From NCBI RefSeq assembly GCF_900103585.1, contig NZ_FNHV01000001.1, forward strand, positions 686,387-750,386: 64,000 nt of DNA. The letters are read 5' to 3'. Both the position numbers and the translations under genes were made by a program. Below the pieces are notes generated by a model. The model made no database searches, was not told the origin of the DNA, and worked only from the letters and a program-made list of their open reading frames with translations. Shown piece by piece: positions 55,183 through 63,487 of the stretch (positions are counted from its first letter, which is position 1; every line of letters starts with the position of its first letter). Origin of the DNA: Streptomyces sp. cf386. GTDB taxonomy: Bacteria > Actinomycetota > Actinomycetes > Streptomycetales > Streptomycetaceae.

Positions 55183-56058
55183 TTGTCCACAGCAGCTGCG
55201 GAGCACGCCCCGAAACCCGCGTCGGCCGACGGGATCGCGGCCCGCGCCCGCGCTCTGACCAAGGCCTACGGCTCGGGCGAGACCACGGTGCTCGCCCTCG
55301 ACTCGGTGGACGTGGACATCGCGCGCGGCCGTTTCACGGCGGTCATGGGACCGTCGGGTTCCGGTAAGTCCACGCTGATGCACTGTCTCGCGGGCCTCGA
55401 CGACGTCTCGGCGGGGCAGGTGTGGCTCGGCGACACCGAGATCACCGGGCTGCGGGACCGCGAGCTGACCCGGCTGCGACGGGACCGGATCGGGTTCATG
55501 TTCCAGTCGTTCAACCTCATCCCGACCCTGAACGCGGCCGAGAACATCACCCTACCCATGGACATCGCGGGCAAGAAGCCCGACGAGAAGTGGCTGGACC
55601 AGGTCATCGACACCCTCGGGCTGCGGGACCGGCTGAAGCACCGGCCGTCCCAGCTCTCCGGCGGCCAGCAGCAGCGCGTCGCCTGCGCCCGCGCGCTGGC
55701 CTCCCGGCCCGAACTGATCTTCGCCGACGAACCGACCGGCAACCTCGACTCACGGGCCGGCCTGGAGGTGCTCGGCTTCCTGCGGGAGGCCGTCGACCAG
55801 CTGGGGCAGACCGTGGTCATGGTCACCCACGACCCGGGCGCCGCCGCCCACTCCGACCTGGTGCTCTTCCTGGGGGACGGGCGGATCGTCGACGAGATGG
55901 AGCGGCCGACGGCAGAGGCCGTACTGGAGCGGATGCGCCTCTTCACCGGGACGAACCCCCAGACCCCCGGCTCCGACGTGATCCGCGACCAGTTCGACGA
56001 CAGCGGACCCGCGCCAGGAGCGATCCCCACCGGCAACCCGTCGCCCGAGGAGCCCTGA
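55183..56058 (+). CDS. ABC transporter ATP-binding protein (MacB/LolD type)
   Basis: 291 residues from TTG 55183 (GAGGAGG 6 bases upstream). Walker A GPSGSGKST (56-64), signature LSGGQQQRVACARAL, Walker B LIFADEPTGNLDS and switch VMVTHD. The C-terminal extension (about 245-291) is acidic and Pro-rich. It pairs with the FtsX-like permease 3 bp downstream to form a MacB-type exporter or mechanotransmission system. The gap 54989-55182 upstream has no gene. Confidence 0.93.
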   Translation: MSTAAAEHAPKPASADGIAARARALTKAYGSGETTVLALDSVDVDIARGRFTAVMGPSGSGKSTLMHCLAGLDDVSAGQVWLGDTEITGLRDRELTRLRRDRIGFMFQSFNLIPTLNAAENITLPMDIAGKKPDEKWLDQVIDTLGLRDRLKHRPSQLSGGQQQRVACARALASRPELIFADEPTGNLDSRAGLEVLGFLREAVDQLGQTVVMVTHDPGAAAHSDLVLFLGDGRIVDEMERPTAEAVLERMRLFTGTNPQTPGSDVIRDQFDDSGPAPGAIPTGNPSPEEP

Positions 56059-56061
56059 CCC

Positions 56062-58629
56062 GTGCTGAAGGCGACGCTCCGCAGCTTCCTCGCCCACAAG
56101 GGGCGGCTGCTGCTCTCCGCCCTGGCGGTGATCCTTTCCGTGGCGTTCGTCGCGGGCAGCCTGATCTTCTCGGACACCGTCAGCCGCACCTTCGACCGGC
56201 TCTTCGCCTCCACCGCCGCCGACGTCACCGTCACCCCGAGGGAGACCCTCGACGAGACGGTGCCCTCCGGACAGACCCTGACCCTGCCGGCCTCCCTGGC
56301 CGACCGCATCGCCAAGGTCGACGGCGTCGCGGCGGCCCGCCCGGAAGTGGACGTGCAGGGCCTCACCGTCGCCGACCAGAACCGTGAGTCGGTGGGCCCG
56401 ACCACCGGTGCCCCCACGATCGGCACCGCCTGGAACCCGACCGAGCGCAGCCCCGTGGAGCTCACCTCGGGCCACGCACCGGAGGGCGACACTCAGGCGC
56501 TGATCGACGCGGACACCGCCGATAGCAAGAACGTACGGATCGGCGACCGCCTCACGGTCATCGGGCAGGAGGGCTCCTTCCCGGTCGAGGTCGTCGGCAT
56601 CGTCACCTTCACGACCACCAATCCGGGTGCCGCGCTGGTCTTCTTCGACACCGCGACCGCACAGACGAAGTTGCTGGGCGACCCGAAGGGCGCCACCGGA
56701 ATCTCGGTGGACGCGGCCGAAGGGGTCAGTGACGCGGAGCTGAAGCAGCGGGTGGCGGCCGCGCTGAACACGGACAACTACGAGCTGCGGACCGCCGCGG
56801 AGCAGGCCCAGTCGGACGTCGAACAGCTGGGCGGATTCCTCGACATCATCAAGTACGTCATGCTCGGCTTCGCCGGGGTCGCGGTCCTCGTGGGCGTGTT
56901 CCTGATCGTCAACACCTTCTCGATGCTGGTCGCCCAGCGCACCCGCGAGCTGGGCCTGCTGCGGGCACTCGGCGCCGACCGGCGCCAGGTGCGGCGCTCG
57001 GTCCTCACCGAGGCGCTGCTGCTCGGGCTGGTCGGCTCGACGCTGGGCCTCGCCGCCGGCATCGGACTTGCCGTCGGACTCATCGAGCTGATGGGTCTGA
57101 TGGGCATGAACATCAGGGCGAACGAGATGGCCGTCGGCTGGGTGACCCCGGTCACCGCGTACGTCGTCGGCCTCGGCGTCACCCTCGTCGCGGCGTACCT
57201 CCCGGCCCGGCGCGCGGCCGGCGTCTCACCGATGGCGGCCCTCGCGGACGCCGAGATCGCCGATATCGGACGACCGCTGCGGATGCGCGCGGTGGTGGGC
57301 TCGGTGGTCGGGGCGGCCGGTGCGGCGGCGCTCGTGGGCTGTGCCGTGTCGTCGAAGACGTCGACGGCGGCGTCCCTGCTCGGTCTCGGCGTCCTGCTGA
57401 CCCTCGTCGCAACCGTGATCGCGGGACCGCTGCTCGTACGGCCCGTGATCCGGGTGCTCGGCGGGGCCTTCCCCGCGCTGTTCGGCTCGATCGGCCGGAT
57501 GAGCCAGCGCAACGCCCTGCGCAATCCGCGCCGCACCGGGGCCACGGCCGCCGCCCTGATGGTGGGCCTCGCGCTGGTCGGCGGAATGTCGGTGGCGAGC
57601 GCCTCCATGACCAAGTCGTTCGACGAGCAGATCGACAAGACGCTGGGCGCCGACTTCGTCGTGCAGAACAGCAACTTCGTACCGTTCCCGCGGGAGATCA
57701 CCGAGAAGATCGACGAGACCGAGGGCGCGGGACTCGTCGTACGCTCGCAGTTCGCGACGATCGCGGTACGTCTGCCCGACGGCGACCGGGTGAAGACGAC
57801 CGCCGCGGCGTACGAACCCGAGCTCGACAAGGTCGCCAACATCACCTACGCGCAGGGCGACACCGCTGCCGCGCTCGCGGACGGTCACCTGGCCATGGAC
57901 AAGGACTTCGCCGAGGACCACGGCGTCAGCGTCGGCGACACGCTCCCCGTCGAGTTCCAGGGCGGTCGTAGGGCCGAGCTGACGGTGGGCGCCCTGACCG
58001 ACCAGGAGTCCGCCGACGGGTTCGGCAGCCAGGGCGGGATCTACTTCGGCCTGGCCACCCTCGACAAGTACGCACCGGGCGGGCAGGACGCAGCCGTGTA
58101 CGTCAACGCCGCCGCCGGCACGAGCGCGGGCGACCTGCGGGCCGGCCTGGAGAAGACGCTCGACCCGTATCCACAGGTGCAGGTCCGCGACATCGCCGAC
58201 TACAAGGACCTGGTGCACGACCAGATCGCCGTACTGCTCTATCTCGTGTACGCCCTGCTCGGGCTCGCGATCATCATCGCGGTGCTCGGCGTCGTCAACA
58301 CCCTCGCTCTGTCGGTCGTGGAGCGCACCCGGGAGATCGGGCTGCTGAGGGCCATCGGGCTGGCCCGGCGGCAGCTGCGCCGGATGATCCGGCTGGAGTC
58401 GGTGGTGATCGCCGTGTTCGGCGCGGTCCTGGGTCTCGCGCTGGGGCTGGTGTGGGGCGTGTGCACCCAGCAGGTGCTGGCGTTGCAGGGCATGACGGCG
58501 CTGGCGATCCCCTGGGGCACGATCGTCGGGGTGGTGATCGGCTCGGCGGTCGTGGGCGTCGTGGCGGCGCTGCTGCCCGCGTTGCGTGCATCGCGCATGA
58601 ATGTGCTGGCGGCCATCGCGCACGAGTGA
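56062..58629 (+). CDS. ABC transporter permease, FtsX/MacB-like (two units)
   Basis: 855 residues from GTG 56062. Two repeated halves: TM (about 15-35) plus an extracellular domain and a three-TM FtsX block (about 265-400), then a central TM region and again an extracellular domain with a second FtsX block (about 725-855). The RTRELGLLRALGADRRQVRR and RTREIGLLRAIGLARRQLRR motifs are the coupling segments with the ATPase. Substrate unknown; such Streptomyces systems are often linked to lipoprotein or antibiotic export. Confidence 0.92.
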   Translation: MLKATLRSFLAHKGRLLLSALAVILSVAFVAGSLIFSDTVSRTFDRLFASTAADVTVTPRETLDETVPSGQTLTLPASLADRIAKVDGVAAARPEVDVQGLTVADQNRESVGPTTGAPTIGTAWNPTERSPVELTSGHAPEGDTQALIDADTADSKNVRIGDRLTVIGQEGSFPVEVVGIVTFTTTNPGAALVFFDTATAQTKLLGDPKGATGISVDAAEGVSDAELKQRVAAALNTDNYELRTAAEQAQSDVEQLGGFLDIIKYVMLGFAGVAVLVGVFLIVNTFSMLVAQRTRELGLLRALGADRRQVRRSVLTEALLLGLVGSTLGLAAGIGLAVGLIELMGLMGMNIRANEMAVGWVTPVTAYVVGLGVTLVAAYLPARRAAGVSPMAALADAEIADIGRPLRMRAVVGSVVGAAGAAALVGCAVSSKTSTAASLLGLGVLLTLVATVIAGPLLVRPVIRVLGGAFPALFGSIGRMSQRNALRNPRRTGATAAALMVGLALVGGMSVASASMTKSFDEQIDKTLGADFVVQNSNFVPFPREITEKIDETEGAGLVVRSQFATIAVRLPDGDRVKTTAAAYEPELDKVANITYAQGDTAAALADGHLAMDKDFAEDHGVSVGDTLPVEFQGGRRAELTVGALTDQESADGFGSQGGIYFGLATLDKYAPGGQDAAVYVNAAAGTSAGDLRAGLEKTLDPYPQVQVRDIADYKDLVHDQIAVLLYLVYALLGLAIIIAVLGVVNTLALSVVERTREIGLLRAIGLARRQLRRMIRLESVVIAVFGAVLGLALGLVWGVCTQQVLALQGMTALAIPWGTIVGVVIGSAVVGVVAALLPALRASRMNVLAAIAHE

Positions 58630-58675
58630 TGGAATCGCGGCAGGCACTCAAGTCCCTGAAAGGCGAGGAGAGTTC

Positions 58676-59581
58676 ATGTCGCAACCGGATGGCCCGCGTC
58701 CGTTCCGTTTCGGCGTCAACCTGTTGACGCCCGCCCCGGCCGTGGAGTGGCGGGCCAAGTGCCGCCGGGCCGAGGAGCTCGGCTACGACGTGATCCTGGT
58801 CCCCGACCATCTGGGCATGCCCGCACCGTTCCCGGCCCTGGTCGCGGCGGCCGAGGCGACCGAGCGGCCACGACTGGGCACGTTCGTGCTCAACGCGGGG
58901 TTCTGGAACCCGGCCCTGCTCGCCCGCGAGGTGGCGACGACCGACGCCCTGACGGGCGGGCGGCTGGAACTGGGACTGGGCGCGGGCTACGTACAGGCGG
59001 AGCACGACACGGCGGGTCTGCCGTTCGGCACTCCTCGCGAGCGCGTGGACCATCTGCGGCGCACGGTCGAGGAACTTCGGCGACTGCTCGGGGCCGAGTC
59101 GCACCAGCCGCAGCCGACGCAGAAGCCGCGCGTGCCGCTGCTGGTCGGCGGCAACGGCGACCGCGTGCTGCGGCTGACCGCCGAGCACGCCGACATCGCC
59201 GCGTTCGGGGGCGCGTACCCGGACCCGAAGAGCTCGACCGGGCGGCTGCTCCCCGTGACGGCCGAGCAACTCGACGAACGGGTGGCCCGCTACCGGAAGT
59301 TCGCGGCGGACCGGCCGGAACCGGCCGAGCTGAACCTGCTCCTCCAGATGGTGACCGTCACCGAGGACCGCGAGGCCGTGATCCAGCCCCTCCTCGACCG
59401 GGTACCGGAGCTGACCCTGGAGCAGGCTCTGGCGTTGCCCATCGTCCTGACCGGCACCCTGGAGCAGATCACCGCGCAGGTACTGACCCAGCGCGAGCGG
59501 TACGGATTCTCGTACCTGACCGTCCTGGAGCCGTACATGGAGGCGTTCGCCCCGGTGATCGAGCGGCTGCGCGCCAAGTAG
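58676..59581 (+). CDS. LLM-class F420-dependent oxidoreductase
   Basis: 301 residues from ATG 58676 (AGGCGAGGAG leader). Luciferase-like TIM-barrel sequence: FRFGVNLLTPAPAVEWRAKC, AEELGYDVILVPDHLGMPAP, LGTFVLNAGFWNPALLAREV, GRLELGLGAGYVQAEHDTAG, and VPLLVGGNGDRVLRLTAEHA. The family in actinobacteria uses coenzyme F420; the substrate is not predictable. It follows the ABC permease by 46 bp and may be part of its operon. Confidence 0.9.
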   Translation: MSQPDGPRPFRFGVNLLTPAPAVEWRAKCRRAEELGYDVILVPDHLGMPAPFPALVAAAEATERPRLGTFVLNAGFWNPALLAREVATTDALTGGRLELGLGAGYVQAEHDTAGLPFGTPRERVDHLRRTVEELRRLLGAESHQPQPTQKPRVPLLVGGNGDRVLRLTAEHADIAAFGGAYPDPKSSTGRLLPVTAEQLDERVARYRKFAADRPEPAELNLLLQMVTVTEDREAVIQPLLDRVPELTLEQALALPIVLTGTLEQITAQVLTQRERYGFSYLTVLEPYMEAFAPVIERLRAK

Positions 59582-59637
59582 CCGTCCGGATGCTGGAATT
59601 CCGCCCCCTGTCCCGGCACTCGTGATGAGATCACGGC

Positions 59638-60063
59638 ATGACTGATCTGCGGATACGGGCCGCCACGGCCGATGACCTCGACAGTGTGCTGGCCTTCTGG
59701 AAGACGGCCGCCGAGGGCACGAGCATCAGCGACGACCGCAGCGGCGTGGAGCGGCTGGTCGCCCGCGACCCCGAGGCGCTGATCCTGGCCGAGCTGGACG
59801 GCGAGCCGGTCGGCACGGTGATCGCGGGCTTCGACGGCTGGCGCTGTCATCTGTACCGGCTGGCCGTGCATCCGGAGCGCCGCCGCCGGGGCATCGGCTC
59901 GGCGCTGCTGGCCGCCGCGGAGGAGAGGTTCGTACGGCTCGGCGGGCGGCGGGGCGACGCGATGGTGCTGACCCGCAACGAAACCGCTCACCATGTCTGG
60001 GGCGCGGCCGGGTACGCGCCCGAGGAGCAGTGGCGGCGGTGGGTGAAGCACCTCACAGACTGA
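59638..60063 (+). CDS. GNAT-family acetyltransferase
   Basis: 141 residues. LRIRAATADDLDSVLAFWKT at the start, the acetyl-CoA loop VHPERRRRGIGSALLAAAEE and a C-terminal AHHVWGAAGYAPEEQWRRWV with the usual aromatic ending define a GNAT N-acetyltransferase. Substrate unknown. Weak ribosome binding site. Confidence 0.9.
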   Translation: MTDLRIRAATADDLDSVLAFWKTAAEGTSISDDRSGVERLVARDPEALILAELDGEPVGTVIAGFDGWRCHLYRLAVHPERRRRGIGSALLAAAEERFVRLGGRRGDAMVLTRNETAHHVWGAAGYAPEEQWRRWVKHLTD

Positions 60064-60081
60064 AATACTTTGCCCGTCCTT

Positions 60082-60207
60082 TACTATTGGGGGACCACTT
60101 CGGTCCTCCAATGAAAGGTGTGAGCGTCCGCCCATGGGCGAGCCTCCCAGTAGACGACATCGCGCGATCCTCCCCACCCTGTCCGACGATGGGACGGAGG
60201 TGACCCG
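60082..60207 (+). promoter_or_regulatory. Structured leader before the CNNM pair
   Basis: A -10-like TACTAT at 60082-60087 is followed by a hairpin TTGGGGGACC / GGTCCTCCAA (60088-60111), a GCCCATGGGC dyad near 60131 and a GTCC...GGAC pair before the ATG. Long GC-rich leaders in front of CNNM/CorC genes can be metal-responsive. I could not match it to the M-box or yybP-ykoY consensus. Confidence 0.4.
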
Positions 60208-61551
60208 ATGACCGAAGTGCTCCTCCTTCTGGTGGCGATCCTGCTGTCGCTCGCCTGTGGTGCCTTCGTCGCGGCCGAGTTCTCGCTGACCACGGTCGAG
60301 CGCAGCGAACTCGAACGGGCCGCGGAGCGCGGTGAGCGGGGCGCCGCCGGCGCCCTCAAGGCCGTACGGAATCTGACGTTCCAGCTCTCCGGAGCGCAGC
60401 TCGGCATCACCGTCACCAACCTGGTCGTCGGCATGCTCGCCGAGCCGTCGATCGCCGCGCTGATCGCGGGCCCGCTGGAGTCGCTCGGCATCTCCCGTTC
60501 GACGGCGAGCACGATCGCGCTGGTGATCGGCACCGCCCTGTCGACCGTCGTCCTGATGGTCGTCGGCGAACTGGTGCCCAAGAACTGGGCGATCTCCTCG
60601 CCGCTGGCCGTGGCCAAGCGGGTCGGGAACGCGCAGCGCTGGTTCAGCGCGATCTTCCGCCCCTTCATCACCCACCTGAACAACACGGCGAACCGCATCG
60701 TGCGCCGCTTCGGCGTGGAACCCACCGAGGAGCTTGCCGCCGCGCGCGGCCCCCAGGAGCTGGCCGCCCTCGCCCGGCACTCCGCCCGGGAGGGCGCCCT
60801 GGAGGCGGACACCGCCGAGCTCTTCGTACGGACCCTGAACCTGGCCGACCTGACCGCGGAGAACGTCATGACGCCGCGCGTCCAGGTCGTCGCCCTCGAC
60901 GCCCAGGCGACCTGCGAGGACGTGGCGAACGCGACGCGGGCGACCGGGCTGTCCCGGTTCCCCGTCTACCGCGGCAACCTCGACTCGGTCGTGGGCACCG
61001 CGCACATCAAGGACATCCTGGCGGTGCCCGCCGAGCGCCGGCCCCGTGTCTCCGTCGCCGAGCTGATGCGCGAGCCGCTCCTCGTCCCCGAGACGCTCAC
61101 CGTCGACCGGCTCCTCGACCGGCTGTCCGGCAAGCGCACCATGGCCGTGGTCATCGACGAGTACGGCGGCACCGCGGGCGTGGCCACGCTGGAGGACATC
61201 GTCGAGGAGGTCGTCGGCGAGGTGCGGGACGAGCACGACCCGCACGAGACGCCCGACCTCGCCGCCGCGGGCCGCGACGACGAGGGCCGGGCGCTGTTCT
61301 CGGCCGACGGTTCGGCGCGGGTCGACCACCTCGCGCGCGTGGGTCTGCGGGCGCCCGAGGGGCCGTACGAGACGCTGGCCGGTCTGGTCGCCACCGAGCT
61401 CGGCCGGATCCCCGCCGTCGGTGACCGCGTCGAGGTCGCCGGCTGGCGGCTCGACGTGGTGGACGCCGCGGGCCGCAGGGCCGCCCGGGTGCTGCTGCAC
61501 GCACCGCTGGACGACATGGCGGAGCAGGACGAGAAGGAGGGTGGGCGATGA
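60208..61551 (+). CDS. CNNM/CorC-type membrane protein with CBS pair (first copy)
   Basis: 447 residues. DUF21/CNNM transmembrane domain (about 1-190; three to four TM helices; SACGAFVAAEFSLTTVERSE-type start, GELVPKNWAISSPLAV), CBS pair (about 215-340: MTPRVQVVALDAQATCEDVA, IDEYGGTAGVATLEDIVEEV) and a C-terminal CorC_HlyC domain (about 350-440). Family members transport or sense magnesium or cobalt. It overlaps the second copy by 4 bp (ATGA). Confidence 0.93.
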   Translation: MTEVLLLLVAILLSLACGAFVAAEFSLTTVERSELERAAERGERGAAGALKAVRNLTFQLSGAQLGITVTNLVVGMLAEPSIAALIAGPLESLGISRSTASTIALVIGTALSTVVLMVVGELVPKNWAISSPLAVAKRVGNAQRWFSAIFRPFITHLNNTANRIVRRFGVEPTEELAAARGPQELAALARHSAREGALEADTAELFVRTLNLADLTAENVMTPRVQVVALDAQATCEDVANATRATGLSRFPVYRGNLDSVVGTAHIKDILAVPAERRPRVSVAELMREPLLVPETLTVDRLLDRLSGKRTMAVVIDEYGGTAGVATLEDIVEEVVGEVRDEHDPHETPDLAAAGRDDEGRALFSADGSARVDHLARVGLRAPEGPYETLAGLVATELGRIPAVGDRVEVAGWRLDVVDAAGRRAARVLLHAPLDDMAEQDEKEGGR

Positions 61552-62561
61552 CCGCCGTACAGCTGCTCATCGGTTTCGCGACGCTGGTCGTCAATGCCTT
61601 CTTCGTGGGCGCCGAGTTCGCGCTGATCTCGGTGCGACGCTCACAGATCGAGCCGTACGCCGAACAGGGCGACCGGCGCGCCAAGAGCGTGCTGTGGGGT
61701 CTGCAGCACGTGTCCGCGCTGATGGCGGCGGCGCAGCTCGGCATCACGCTGTGCACCTTGGTGCTCGGTGTGGTCGCGGAACCCGCCATCGCGCATCTAC
61801 TGGAGCCGGTGTTCCACGCGGTGGGCGTGCCGGAGAGCGCCGGGCACGTGGTGTCGTTCGTGATCGCCCTGACGCTGGCCACGTATCTGCACATGCTGCT
61901 CGGCGAGATGGTGCCGAAGAACATCGCGCTGGCCGAGCCGGTGCGCAGCGCCCTGGTGCTCGGTCCGCCGCTGGTCACGCTGTCCCGGGCGCTGCGGCCG
62001 GTGATCTTCACGATCAACGCCTTCGCCAACGCGCTGCTGAAGCTGATGCGTGTCGAGACCAAGGACGAGGTCACGGCGACCTTCTCGGACGCCGAGCTGG
62101 CCCGGCTGGTGCGCGACTCCGGCGATGCCGGACTCATCGACGAGCGGGCGCGGGAGCGGCTGAACGACGCCCTGGAGCTCGGCCGTCGCCCGGTGCGTGA
62201 CGTGGTGCTTCCGCTGGAACGCGTCGTCTACGCGCGCGTGGGCGTCACGCCGGAGGAGCTGGAGCGGCTGTCGGCCGAGTCGGGCTTCTCCCGCTTCCCG
62301 GTCGTCGACGAGGGCCGCCGCATCGTCGGCTACCTGCATGTGAAGGACGCGCTGGACGCCTCCCCGCGGGATGTGCCGCTCCAGGTGCGGGACATGCGGC
62401 CCATCGCGCGCGTGCGGGAGAGCACGCCGCTGGACGACGTGCTCACGGCGATGCGGGGCAGCCGTACGCATCTGGCGGCCGTGCTGGGCAGCGACGGCCT
62501 GCTGGCGGGGGTGGTGACCATGGAGGACGTGCTGCGGGAGCTGTTCGGACAGCGGGCCTGA
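61548..62561 (+). CDS. CNNM/CorC-type membrane protein with CBS pair (second copy)
   Basis: 337 residues. CNNM transmembrane domain (about 1-190: NAFFVGAEFALISVRRSQIE, GEMVPKNIALAEPVRSALVL) and a CBS pair (about 205-335), without the C-terminal CorC_HlyC domain of the first copy. The tandem of a long and a short member is frequent in actinobacteria and may form a heteromer. Coupled to the first gene by ATGA. Confidence 0.93.
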   Translation: MTAVQLLIGFATLVVNAFFVGAEFALISVRRSQIEPYAEQGDRRAKSVLWGLQHVSALMAAAQLGITLCTLVLGVVAEPAIAHLLEPVFHAVGVPESAGHVVSFVIALTLATYLHMLLGEMVPKNIALAEPVRSALVLGPPLVTLSRALRPVIFTINAFANALLKLMRVETKDEVTATFSDAELARLVRDSGDAGLIDERARERLNDALELGRRPVRDVVLPLERVVYARVGVTPEELERLSAESGFSRFPVVDEGRRIVGYLHVKDALDASPRDVPLQVRDMRPIARVRESTPLDDVLTAMRGSRTHLAAVLGSDGLLAGVVTMEDVLRELFGQRA

Positions 62562-62631
62562 CCGCCGGCCACAGCGGTAACCCGGGCCGACCGACCGACG
62601 GGTATGTCGCCCCGGTACCATCTCTGTCGCC

Positions 62632-63414
62632 ATGCAGACGAACCCCACTCACACCAGCCTGGTCGCCGTCGGCGACTCCTTCACCGAGGGCATGTCGGAC
62701 CTGCTCCCGAACGGCTCCTACCGGGGCTGGGCCGACCTCCTCGCCGGACGGATGGCCGCCCGCGCCCCCGGCTTCCGGTACGCCAATCTGGCGGTGCGCG
62801 GGAAGCTGATCGGGCAGATCGTCGAGGAGCAGGTCGAGGTGGCGGCCGCGATGGGCGCCGATGTGATCACGCTCGTCGGCGGGCTCAACGACACGCTGCG
62901 ACCCAAGTGCGACATGGGGCGGGTGCGCGGGCTCCTGGAGGAGGCCGTGGAGACGCTCGCGCCGTCCTGCAAGCAGCTCGTCCTGATGCGCAGCCCCGGC
63001 CGCCAGGGCCCGGTCCTGGAGCGGTTCCGGCCGCGCATGGAGGAATTGTTCGTCTGCATCGACGAACTGGCCGAACGGCACGGCGCGCTCGTCGTCGACC
63101 TGTACGGTGCCCCGTCGCTCTCCGACCCCCGCATGTGGGACGTGGACCGGCTGCATCTGACGCCCGAGGGGCATCGCCGGGTCGCCGAGGCGGTGTGGCA
63201 GGCGCTCGGTCACGACCCCGAGGACACCGAGTGGCGCACGCCGATGCCGGCCACGCTGCCGCCGGGGTGGGTCACGCGACGGGTCACGGACGTGCGGTTC
63301 GCGCGCCGGCATCTGCTGCCCTGGATCGGGCGGCGGCTGACGGGCCGGTCGTCCGGCGACGGAATGCCGCCGAAACGGCCGGAACTGCTGCCCTACGAGG
63401 GGCCGGCGGCGTAG
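62632..63414 (+). CDS. SGNH/GDSL-family hydrolase
   Basis: 260 residues. Nucleophile S16 in VAVGDSFTEGMSD (GDS motif), block III GGLNDTLR and the C-terminal pair in VDRLHLTPEGHRRVAEAV (D and H). No signal peptide, so it is cytoplasmic or leaves by another path. The C-terminal 60 residues are basic (RFARRHLLPWIGRRLTGRS). An esterase or lipase acting on an acyl or acetyl group; substrate unknown. Confidence 0.93.
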   Translation: MQTNPTHTSLVAVGDSFTEGMSDLLPNGSYRGWADLLAGRMAARAPGFRYANLAVRGKLIGQIVEEQVEVAAAMGADVITLVGGLNDTLRPKCDMGRVRGLLEEAVETLAPSCKQLVLMRSPGRQGPVLERFRPRMEELFVCIDELAERHGALVVDLYGAPSLSDPRMWDVDRLHLTPEGHRRVAEAVWQALGHDPEDTEWRTPMPATLPPGWVTRRVTDVRFARRHLLPWIGRRLTGRSSGDGMPPKRPELLPYEGPAA

Positions 63415-63445
63415 GCCCGGACGGTCCTGGCCGCCCCGGGCCGGG

Positions 63446-63469
63446 GGTCAGGGGCGGAGGCCCCTGACC
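63446..63469. terminator. Bidirectional terminator between convergent genes
   Basis: Perfect 10-bp arms GGTCAGGGGC and GCCCCTGACC around GGAG, between the SGNH gene (plus, stop 63414) and the cell-surface protein gene (minus, stop 63488). Confidence 0.85.
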
Positions 63470-63487
63470 GCGCCGGCACCTGGTGCA

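Noticed and set aside
60064..60207. M-box (magnesium) riboswitch before the CNNM genes
   Set aside because: The expected conserved blocks (GGTGAGGCTCC and GCTGCTGCCC) are absent, so only a generic structured leader is reported.
59290..61500. Minus-strand 736-codon frame opposite the oxidoreductase, GNAT and CNNM genes
   Set aside because: It spans three well-supported plus-strand genes and their intergenic gaps, which no real gene would do; composition is that of a shadow frame.
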